15,497 bases of DNA from an uncultured Eubacteriales bacterium (GTDB taxonomy: Bacteria > Bacillota > Clostridia > Oscillospirales > Acutalibacteraceae): NCBI GenBank assembly GCA_934476545.1, contig CAKSOB010000029.1, positions 1 to 15,497 of the forward strand, given 5' to 3'. The first letter of the stretch is position 1. Every line of letters begins with the position of its first letter. Position numbers and translations under genes: made by a program. Shown in pieces: positions 5,895-11,557 of the stretch. The notes under the pieces were generated by a model. It saw nothing but the letters and a program-made list of their open reading frames with translations, ran no database searches and was not told the origin of the DNA.

Positions 5895-8471
5895 ATGAAA
5901 AAAGCATTTAAGCGCACGACCGCAGCAATTATGGCTGCTATGATTTTGGCAACTACCGCCACAACCGTGACTGTTTTTGCGACTGAAACTCCCGGAACAA
6001 CTGAAAATGGCACCACAGCCAATGGAAATACAAATAATGAAGGTACAGGCGCAGGTGCCACAGTATCGGCAACGAAACTGCCGGAAGCTGTTAATGGTGT
6101 AATTACCCTGCAAAATGATGTTACCATTTCCTATTCTGATTGGGTGGCTTTGAACCTGACAAAAGCTGGCACAAATGTTACAATCGACTTGAATGGCAAT
6201 ACATTGACTTATACCGATATACATACTGTTGAGGTTGGTAATGGTGCAAATTTAACAATTAAAAATGGTACGATTGAAGCTAAGAACTTTCCACAAGGAG
6301 ATAAAGCTCTTATTTCAGTAGCGTCTAGCTCCTCTGTTACCGTAGAGAATGCAACAATTGATACCACTGCTTCGGCTTTATTCCCATATGGCGATGCTGC
6401 AAGTGTAACAGTTAAGGATTCTACCATTAAAGCCGGTGTTTATGCAGTTGCTACTAATGCAGGCACAGTTGATAATTATAATGTTGTTATCACTCTTGAA
6501 AATTCAAAATTCTCCACACCATATGGATGGAAAAGTAATGATGCTATTTATAAGAATGACTCTGCTACCGTTACAATTAACGTTCCCGGAACATTGAATG
6601 TTAATAAGTGCGAAATTTCCGGTACTCGTCAAGCTGTTTTTGTTCGTGCCGGTACTGCAAAAATTGAAAATAGTATAATTAACTATACTGGTGCTTATGG
6701 CGGCAATCTGTATGAATCTTCAGACTGGGGTGGAGGTAATGAAGTACCTGTAGCCGCAATTGTTGTAGGTAACCGTCATAATAATGGTGCTTATAAAAAT
6801 TCCAACTGCACATTAACAAATACAACTGTTAATGCACAAGGCAAGAGAGCAATTTATTATTATAGCAATGAGTTCACCGATGATACTTCTAATACATATG
6901 ATGCAAAGCTAACCATTAACAGCGGTACGATTACCGGTGACATTGTTGCAGGTCCTAGAGATGGTAAAGACAACCTTACAGCAACCGGCTTTAAAGTAAC
7001 CGGCGGTATTTTTGTTACTAGCACTAGTGTAGGCGAATATACAGCTACCGGATATGAGGCTGCAGAAGTTTGTGATAAAAACGGTAACTCTGCATACCTT
7101 GTAGGTGAAGATGGTATTACAACTAGTGAAACTGCAACGAATCCGACTGCTAGAATTACAGGCGGTACATTCAACTTTGACCCATCAGACTATGTTGAAA
7201 GTGGTTATGTAGCATCACAATCCAACGGTAAGTATGTTGTATCCAAGTACGTTGCACCTGCTGCGCCATCTACTCCTGCTGACACAAGCAAGACAGAAAC
7301 CACCACTGACCCAAGCACAGGTACAACCACCACAACTACCACAACCACAAAGGCTGACGGCAGCACCACCGAGGAGAAAATAGAAACCACAACCGACGGC
7401 ACTAAGACTGAGACAAAGACCGAAACCAAGGCAGACGGCAGCTCTACCTCCAGCAGCACCGTAACCGATGTAACCGGCAACGTGGTAGAGAAAAGCGAAA
7501 CCAAGGTAGAGGTAAAAGAGGACAAGTCCACCACCGAGACCACCACTACCACCAAGCCACAAGAGGAAACCGTGGTAGAAACCACTGTGGAGAAGGACGC
7601 AAAGGGCGAAGTAACCAAGGAAACCACCACAACCTCCTCCACCAACGCAGAGGATCTCTCTAAGGTGATCGTAGAGAAAGAGAACACCGAGAACTCCAAG
7701 GGCGCAGACGTTGCACAAACTACCACAACTGTAATCAACAGCGCAGGTGCAACCGAAAGCGTTACCGAGGAGCAGGTGATTGAGAATATCGGCAACAAGA
7801 CCGACGCTGTTGTTACCGTTGAGAAGAACGGCAGCGGCGAGGTGCAAAACGCAGAAGCCGTTGTAGAAAAGACCGGCGCTACCAAGGGGGCCGCTGTGCA
7901 GGCAACCATCACCAATAAGGTTGTTTCTCAGATTGTTGAGGCTGCCGGCGAGGATGCCGCTGATGTAATGAGCATTACCATCAACGTAACCGACGAACAG
8001 GGCAACGACAAGTACACCGTTACTGTGGACAAAGAGGCTCTGGAGCCGGGCGCAAACCTGACCATCTACAAGAAGAACAAAGATGGCGAACTGGTTATGG
8101 TAAATGACAGGGACTACAAGGTAAGCGAGAACGGCAACGTGAAGTTGGTTATCAAGTCCAGCAATGACTTCGTTCTCCTCTCCGAGGAACAAAACAAAGC
8201 AGAAGAGGCTCGCATTAAGGCAACCATCGCTGCTAAGAATTCTAAGAAAACCATCAAGAAGAACAAGACCACAACCATGGCTCTGCAAAACACTCTGGAC
8301 ATGGCAAACGTACAGAATATTGATTATAAGTCCAGCAAGCCAGGTGTGGCGCACATCAACGCAAACGGCAAGATCAGAGGTAAGAAGTCCGGTACTGTTA
8401 CCATCAAGGCAATCATCACCCTGAAGAACGGTTCCAAGAAGACTGTTACCATGAAGCTGACCGTTGCCTAA
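5895..8471 (+). CDS. Large secreted surface protein: beta-helix-like domain, Thr-rich stalk, Big_2 domain
   Basis: An 858-residue exported protein, probably held at or released from the cell surface and likely to bind a glycan, host or cell-wall partner; that role is an inference. A signal peptide (MKKAFKRTT, a hydrophobic Ala/Ile/Thr core, VFA then T at 29-30) leads into residues 60-450, a succession of short strands such as LTIKNGTIEA, VTVKDSTIKAG, LTINSGTITG and ITGGTFNF. That spacing fits a right-handed parallel beta-helix (pectate-lyase-like fold). I see no clear catalytic residues. Residues 455-590 are a Thr/Lys/Glu-rich stalk (TGTTTTTTTTTKADGSTTEE). Residues 590-780 contain Val/Glu-rich strands of unknown fold. 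The last 75 residues match the Big_2 immunoglobulin-like pattern (SSKPGVAHINANGKIRGKKS, then GTVTI). There is no LPXTG anchor, so attachment would be non-covalent. The ATG follows AAGGAG by eight bases. Codon use changes sharply near 7200-7260. Confidence 0.85.
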   Translation: MKKAFKRTTAAIMAAMILATTATTVTVFATETPGTTENGTTANGNTNNEGTGAGATVSATKLPEAVNGVITLQNDVTISYSDWVALNLTKAGTNVTIDLNGNTLTYTDIHTVEVGNGANLTIKNGTIEAKNFPQGDKALISVASSSSVTVENATIDTTASALFPYGDAASVTVKDSTIKAGVYAVATNAGTVDNYNVVITLENSKFSTPYGWKSNDAIYKNDSATVTINVPGTLNVNKCEISGTRQAVFVRAGTAKIENSIINYTGAYGGNLYESSDWGGGNEVPVAAIVVGNRHNNGAYKNSNCTLTNTTVNAQGKRAIYYYSNEFTDDTSNTYDAKLTINSGTITGDIVAGPRDGKDNLTATGFKVTGGIFVTSTSVGEYTATGYEAAEVCDKNGNSAYLVGEDGITTSETATNPTARITGGTFNFDPSDYVESGYVASQSNGKYVVSKYVAPAAPSTPADTSKTETTTDPSTGTTTTTTTTTKADGSTTEEKIETTTDGTKTETKTETKADGSSTSSSTVTDVTGNVVEKSETKVEVKEDKSTTETTTTTKPQEETVVETTVEKDAKGEVTKETTTTSSTNAEDLSKVIVEKENTENSKGADVAQTTTTVINSAGATESVTEEQVIENIGNKTDAVVTVEKNGSGEVQNAEAVVEKTGATKGAAVQATITNKVVSQIVEAAGEDAADVMSITINVTDEQGNDKYTVTVDKEALEPGANLTIYKKNKDGELVMVNDRDYKVSENGNVKLVIKSSNDFVLLSEEQNKAEEARIKATIAAKNSKKTIKKNKTTTMALQNTLDMANVQNIDYKSSKPGVAHINANGKIRGKKSGTVTIKAIITLKNGSKKTVTMKLTVA
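7280..7650 (+). repeat. Low-complexity Thr-rich stalk coding tract
   Basis: This part of the surface-protein gene is dominated by ACC/ACA/ACT threonine codons mixed with GAA/GAG and AAG, encoding imperfect units such as ETTTD, TTTTK, KADGST and KTETK. The unit length is irregular and no exact tandem DNA repeat longer than a few codons was seen, so it is a stalk or linker of the kind found in extended surface proteins rather than a clear slippage-prone repeat. It also generates long spurious open frames on the minus strand. Confidence 0.7.
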
Positions 8472-8534
8472 GCAACTTAGAAACTGATTAGAAGTCGCCC
8501 GATTCCGAACCCAAGAATTGAGCGAGCATAAAGG

Positions 8535-8571
8535 ACGGGGATTCGGAGCGATTCGAGTCCCCGTTTTTTTT
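8535..8571 (+). terminator. Strong rho-independent terminator after the first surface-protein gene
   Basis: A 13-bp stem with two G-T wobbles runs from ACGGGGATTCGGA (8535-8547) to TTCGAGTCCCCGT (8552-8564) around a GCGA tetraloop (GNRA type), followed by eight T residues (8564-8571). It begins 64 bases after the stop codon and separates the two surface-protein genes transcriptionally. Confidence 0.93.
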
Positions 8572-8609
8572 GCAACCTCCGTCAGAATGATAAAACCCCG
8601 GGGAGGAAA

Positions 8610-8618
8610 ATCGTACAT
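8610..8618 (+). repeat. Upstream copy of the 9-mer ATCGTACAT
   Basis: ATCGTACAT occurs here and again at 8657-8665, where it forms the left part of the 16-bp palindrome at 8659-8674. The two copies are 47 bases apart in direct orientation, as could occur with an auxiliary half-site for the same regulator. Confidence 0.4.
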
Positions 8619-8652
8619 TCTGCAAAATTTGTGGATATTTTCCCTAAAACTA

Positions 8653-8683
8653 TTGCATCGTACATCGATGTACGGTGTATAGT
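8653..8683 (+). promoter_or_regulatory. Putative promoter of the second surface-protein gene
   Basis: TTGCAT (8653-8658) and TATAGT (8678-8683) are separated by 19 bases, two more than ideal, so the core promoter looks weak unless a bound regulator alters it. The spacer contains a perfect 16-bp palindrome. The transcript would start near 8690, about 43 bases before the ATG at 8733, and the gap from the previous terminator leaves no other good candidate. Confidence 0.5.
8659..8674. repeat. Perfect 16-bp palindrome inside the promoter spacer
   Basis: CGTACATCGATGTACG is its own reverse complement over all 16 bases and lies between the putative -35 and -10 elements of the downstream gene. The position and perfect dyad symmetry suggest the operator of a dimeric transcription factor. 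I do not recognise the motif as belonging to a named regulator. Confidence 0.6.
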
Positions 8684-8732
8684 AAGGGTAAGAAATACGG
8701 GGTATTATTTTACAGGAAGGAAGGGTTCTCAT

Positions 8733-10403
8733 ATGAAAACGAAAGTACAAAAACTCTGGGCTTGCGTGTTGTCCATGCTTTTTGTCGTCGGAATGTTTAC
8801 GGCACTGCCGTTTACCGTCGGCGCACTGGAGCTGGGTGACATCAAAGTGGAAAATGTAAAAACAGACAGCGACGGCTATCTGAACAGCTTTGACATTTCC
8901 TTTAAGACCACCGACGGTTCCGCCGCTGCCGATGCAAAGATGTCTGTCGGCACTGTGGATATTGTTAAGAACTATGCAGCCGACGAGTACAAAGGTCTTA
9001 CAAATTACGGCAAATATTGGGAAGACCACCAATACACCAACTGGGTGGACACACCTGCCGATATCGGTTTTATTTGCTGGAACAGCGGCGGTACATTCCT
9101 CCGTGGCGGCTCAGGCGAAACCACCAAGGTAACGGTGCAGTTCCCTGCCAAAACGGTTAGCTACACCGGTACCTCCAGTCAGTCCCTCTACTTCTATCTG
9201 TGGGCGCAATATGGCGGCAAGGTGTATCCGGACTACAAAATCACAGAGGTTACCGTTGGTAACAATTCAGTGACCGTAGGCGGCACAACCACCACACCAA
9301 CCGAGCCATCTCAACCGGGTAGCGACGATTGCTCCACTGGCAAGTACCAACACCTGTTTGTAAAGACAGAAGGCACACCGCCAACCTGTGAACAGTCCGG
9401 TACCGCAACATACTATACCTGTGAGGTTTGTGGGAGAATGTTCTTGGATGTGGGGGCAACCAAGGAAATTACAGAGAAGGATATTGCTTTACCGGCAACC
9501 GGTCACAACTTTGTGGCAGTTGATGCAAATGACAATGATGTTTGCGTAGACGACAGCACCCACACCTACTACAAGTGCAAGACCTGCGGCAAAGTGGTTG
9601 TAGACTCCGATGCCGGCAGCCATGACTTGGTAAAGGTAGATGCTAAAAAGGCAAGTTTCGATGAGGACGGCAATAAGGCGCACTATACTTGCAGCGTGTG
9701 CGGGAAATCCTTCTCCGATGAAGCCGGTACCAAGCTAACTGACGAAGCAAGCGTAATCATTCCGAGAATTTCCTATGCAAAGACCTATAAGACTGCCTAT
9801 ACCTACAACGGCAAAGACAAGAAGTCTACCGTTACTTTGAAGGACAGCACCGGCAAGAAGATTGCCAAGAGCAACTACACCTTAACCTACAGCAATACCA
9901 AGAACATCGGTACTGCAAAGGTAAAGATTAAGCTGAAGGGCAGCAAGTATTCCGGCACGAAGACACTGACTTACAAAATTCAGTTGCCTGCGCCAAAAAT
10001 CAAGAGCCTGACTAATCCGAGCGCCCGTGCCATGAATGCAACATGGAGCAAGGTTTCCATTGCAGACGGCTACCAGTTTGTATACTGCCGCACCAAGGAC
10101 TTCAACGGCATTAAGGGTACTGAAACCGTTCGCAGCGGCAGCACTGCAAAGACCAAGCTGACTTTGCTGAATGTGGATACCTACTACTGCCGTGTTCGTG
10201 CATACAAAAAGATTAACGGCAAGACTTACTATTCTGCATGGAGCGCAACTGAGAAAATTAAGATTTCCGGTTCTCCAAGCAACAGCAACAACAATTCCAC
10301 AAACACAAGACCATCCACCCCTTCTACACCAAGTACCCCGTCCAATCCATCCTACGATGATAACGACAACAACGATGACGGCGGCGATTGGGGCTGGGGC
10401 TGA
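8733..10403 (+). CDS. Secreted surface protein with three CxxC repeats, an Ig-like and an FN3-like domain
   Basis: A 556-residue exported protein, probably a surface binding protein (inference). The ATG at 8733 is chosen over an in-frame ATG at 8631 because GGAAGGAAGGG ends seven bases upstream and a signal peptide follows directly (MKTKVQKLWAC, hydrophobic core, TVGA, cleavage near residue 30). Residues 31-195 are a strand-rich domain with many Tyr/Trp residues that I cannot assign. Residues 205-340 hold three repeats with the core YxC-x2-CGK/R: CEVC at 230-233, CKTC at 282-285 and CSVC at 320-323. Similar repeats occur in other Firmicutes surface proteins and may bind metal or form disulfides. 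Residues 344-416 resemble an Ig-like module ending GSKYSGTKTLTYKI. Residues 418-512 resemble fibronectin type III. The tail is Ser/Pro/Thr/Asn-rich, then acidic, ending GGDWGWG, with no sortase motif. Confidence 0.83.
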   Translation: MKTKVQKLWACVLSMLFVVGMFTALPFTVGALELGDIKVENVKTDSDGYLNSFDISFKTTDGSAAADAKMSVGTVDIVKNYAADEYKGLTNYGKYWEDHQYTNWVDTPADIGFICWNSGGTFLRGGSGETTKVTVQFPAKTVSYTGTSSQSLYFYLWAQYGGKVYPDYKITEVTVGNNSVTVGGTTTTPTEPSQPGSDDCSTGKYQHLFVKTEGTPPTCEQSGTATYYTCEVCGRMFLDVGATKEITEKDIALPATGHNFVAVDANDNDVCVDDSTHTYYKCKTCGKVVVDSDAGSHDLVKVDAKKASFDEDGNKAHYTCSVCGKSFSDEAGTKLTDEASVIIPRISYAKTYKTAYTYNGKDKKSTVTLKDSTGKKIAKSNYTLTYSNTKNIGTAKVKIKLKGSKYSGTKTLTYKIQLPAPKIKSLTNPSARAMNATWSKVSIADGYQFVYCRTKDFNGIKGTETVRSGSTAKTKLTLLNVDTYYCRVRAYKKINGKTYYSAWSATEKIKISGSPSNSNNNSTNTRPSTPSTPSTPSNPSYDDNDNNDDGGDWGWG

Positions 10404-10419
10404 TTCAGTCCAATAAAAG

Positions 10420-10455
10420 AGGAACCTGTCCAAAGAAGGACGGGTTCCTTTTTTT
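10420..10455 (+). terminator. Rho-independent terminator after the second surface-protein gene, possibly bidirectional
   Basis: A 12-bp stem with one G-T wobble joins AGGAACCTGTCC (10420-10431) to GGACGGGTTCCT (10438-10449) around AAAGAA, followed by seven T residues (10449-10455). On the minus strand the same hairpin is followed by TCTTTTATT, so it can also serve the converging merR-type gene, whose stop codon begins two bases away. Confidence 0.92.
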
Positions 10456-10456
10456 G

Positions 10457-11236
10457 TTAGAGGGTAGATTCTTCCACAGGCAGAATCACCTGCGTAATGT
10501 AGTGGTGCCGGTCTTTATGCTGTGGGGGTCCCTCCAAATAAACGTGGCGGCAGAAGCCGGTGGGGGTCAAGCCCTGCTCCTGTGCGTAAGCAAGCAGCTT
10601 TTCCCGAACGGCAGGGAGCTGCTCATAGCTGCCGTGATGGTACAAGCAAATAGCGCGCATGGGTGGAATTTGCACAATGCCATCTCCTTGACTGGTGGGC
10701 GGCACGGCAACACAAAAGGAGATTTGCTCCGGGTGGGCAAGGGGGAATTCCGTAAAGTAAAATCGTTTGGTCAAATCGGTGCCGTATTGCCGCATGGCGG
10801 TGAGAGCGGTGTTCCGCAGCAGAAGTTTCTTATCCTCAATGGTATCGGAGGATAGAACCCGGCGGTATACCACCTGCGCTTCCAAATGCAGCTCCCGAAT
10901 TTGATTGGCATACCGTCCCGTTCGCTCGTAGAGCTGGTCGATATTTCTGGTCAGGGTATCCCGCAGATCTTCCAACCGCCCGATGAAGGTCATCAAATCC
11001 ACATCGTTTTGAAAATACCCTCGAATCTCCTCTAAGGAAAGCCCCAGGTTTTGAAAAATCCGAATGGTGCGGATTCTTGTCAAGGTGTCGATGGTGTAGT
11101 AGCGGTTGCCCACTGCCCCGATTTTTTGATCCGGTTCAATCAAGCCGTGGTCCTCATAATTTAAAATCATGCGCCGTGTAACCCCAAGGGCTTTGGCGGC
11201 TTCTCCAATGGTGAACAGTGTTTTGTCCGGCTGCAT
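10457..11236 (-). CDS. MerR-family transcriptional regulator with GyrI-like effector domain
   Basis: A 259-residue cytoplasmic DNA-binding protein of the BmrR/TipA-like branch of MerR. Residues 6-75 are the winged helix-turn-helix: LFTIGEAAKALGVTRRMILN, YEDHGLIEPD, GNRYYTIDTL and IFQNLGLSLEEIR. A helical dimerisation arm follows at about 80-120. Residues 165-259 show the GyrI-like pattern: alternating strands, HHGSYEQL, a KLLAYAQEQGL helix, and the acidic end QVILPVEE. In relatives this domain binds small, often cationic, molecules and turns the regulator into an activator. The ATG follows GGGAGGA by six bases, and a promoter lies at 11266-11294. It is divergent from the ABC importer operon, so it may control that operon, itself, or both; no target can be proven here. 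No metal-binding cysteine set of the MerR/CueR kind is seen. Confidence 0.88.
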   Translation of the reverse strand: MQPDKTLFTIGEAAKALGVTRRMILNYEDHGLIEPDQKIGAVGNRYYTIDTLTRIRTIRIFQNLGLSLEEIRGYFQNDVDLMTFIGRLEDLRDTLTRNIDQLYERTGRYANQIRELHLEAQVVYRRVLSSDTIEDKKLLLRNTALTAMRQYGTDLTKRFYFTEFPLAHPEQISFCVAVPPTSQGDGIVQIPPMRAICLYHHGSYEQLPAVREKLLAYAQEQGLTPTGFCRHVYLEGPPQHKDRHHYITQVILPVEESTL

Positions 11237-11265
11237 TTGATGTCCTCCCGATTTTAGTTGCTTTC

Positions 11266-11294
11266 ATTATAAGGGAGGGGGCAAAAAATGTCCA
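11266..11294 (-). promoter_or_regulatory. Proximal promoter of the merR-type gene
   Basis: On the minus strand TGGACA (11289-11294, five of six consensus bases) is followed after 17 bases by a perfect TATAAT (11266-11271). The spacer is not the stretched 19-20 bases typical of promoters activated by MerR proteins, so this promoter should be active without activation. Confidence 0.7.
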
Positions 11295-11374
11295 GTAGAA
11301 AAAGCGAATCATTCTCAATCAATTCTAAGGGGCTACGAGATTCAATCGGACAATATTTAGGTTTCTGTCTGCAT
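11295..11374. other. Non-coding spacer between the merR promoter and the 58-bp palindrome
   Basis: About 80 bases with no open frame carrying a ribosome site. The sequence contains several short copies of the string AATC/GATT but no repeat long enough to call. If the minus-strand promoter inside the palindrome is active, this stretch would be the upstream leader of a longer merR transcript. Confidence 0.3.
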
Positions 11375-11380
11375 CTTTTA

Positions 11381-11409
11381 TTGACTAAAAATTCTCATTT
11401 ATATATAAA
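11381..11409 (+). promoter_or_regulatory. Forward promoter inside the palindrome, towards the ABC operon
   Basis: TTGACT (11381-11386), a 17-base spacer (11387-11403), then TATAAA (11404-11409). Transcription would begin near 11416, inside the right arm, so the RNA would not contain the full hairpin. The resulting leader before the first permease gene is about 125-140 bases. It is the best forward promoter candidate in this interval. Confidence 0.65.
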
Positions 11410-11426
11410 TGAGAATTTTTAGTCAA
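11398..11426 (-). promoter_or_regulatory. Mirror-image promoter inside the palindrome, towards merR
   Basis: By symmetry the minus strand carries the identical elements: TTGACT (11421-11426), 17 bases, TATAAA (11398-11403). The two -10 boxes abut at the axis, so two polymerases could not occupy the element together. It would give a second, more distal start for the merR gene, about 100 bases upstream of the proximal promoter. Confidence 0.55.
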
Positions 11427-11473
11427 TAAAAGGTTGTGTAACGAATCGATTTGCACTAGTATTTTAACATACT

Positions 11474-11496
11474 TGACGAATCTAAGAGATTCGTCA
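11474..11496 (+). other. Perfect stem-loop in the ABC operon leader
   Basis: TGACGAATC (11474-11482), loop TAAGA, GATTCGTCA (11488-11496): a 9-bp stem without mismatches, about 45-65 bases upstream of the permease start. It is not followed by a T run and so is not a terminator. A second weaker pairing, AACCTTTT with GAAGGGTT (about 11503-11524), follows it just before the AGGGGG ribosome site. It may stabilise the mRNA or be a protein-binding dyad. Confidence 0.5.
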
Positions 11497-11527
11497 GTTC
11501 GGAACCTTTTGATTCAGAAGGGTTACT

Positions 11528-11533
11528 AGGGGG
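11528..11533 (+). promoter_or_regulatory. Shine-Dalgarno that points to a non-standard start of the first permease
   Basis: AGGGGG lies six bases before ATT (11540) and nine before a second ATT (11543), both in frame with the permease, but 24 bases before the first standard codon, GTG at 11558. The codons between read IIWRYV, which is how permeases of this family usually begin after their initiator methionine. Confidence 0.5.
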
Positions 11534-11557
11534 CGATTTATTATTTGGCGTTATGTA

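Larger units (their letters stand above)
11375..11432. repeat. Perfect 58-bp palindrome with no spacer
   Basis: The 29-base left arm (11375-11403, starting CTTTTATTGACTAAAAATTC) is matched by its exact reverse complement at 11404-11432, with the axis between A11403 and T11404. There are no mismatches, and symmetry ends at 11374/11433. No target-site duplication is visible in the flanks (TCTGCAT on the left, GTTGTG on the right). It lies in the divergent region between merR and the ABC operon. It could be an extended operator, a cruciform-forming element, or the remnant of a very small mobile palindrome. The core half-site ATGAGAAT resembles Fur/PerR-type half-sites only loosely. Confidence 0.95.

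Noticed and set aside
7300..7660. Repetitive Thr-codon tract considered as a CRISPR-like or tandem-repeat array
   Set aside because: The units vary in length and sequence, the frame is continuous and the product is a plausible stalk; there are no conserved repeats with unique spacers.
8497..8546. A pairing between GATTCCGAACCC and GGGGATTCGGA that could compete with the terminator at 8535-8571
   Set aside because: It is imperfect and lies after a stop codon with no gene needing control at that point; the 13-bp terminator stem is much more stable.
8631..8732. An upstream in-frame ATG that would lengthen the second surface protein by 34 residues
   Set aside because: The extension would cover the palindrome, the promoter and the ribosome site and would bury the signal peptide that starts at 8733.
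7215..9032. A long minus-strand open frame of about 600 codons opposite the two surface-protein genes
   Set aside because: It lies opposite Thr-rich sequence where the complement lacks stops, has no ribosome site or domain pattern, crosses a terminator and a promoter, and its predicted protein is compositionally odd (Val/Gly/Cys-rich).
11375..11432. The 58-bp palindrome considered as an ordinary terminator
   Set aside because: The stem is almost wholly A/T in its core, no T run follows either arm outside the symmetry, and it is positioned upstream of both divergent genes rather than after one.
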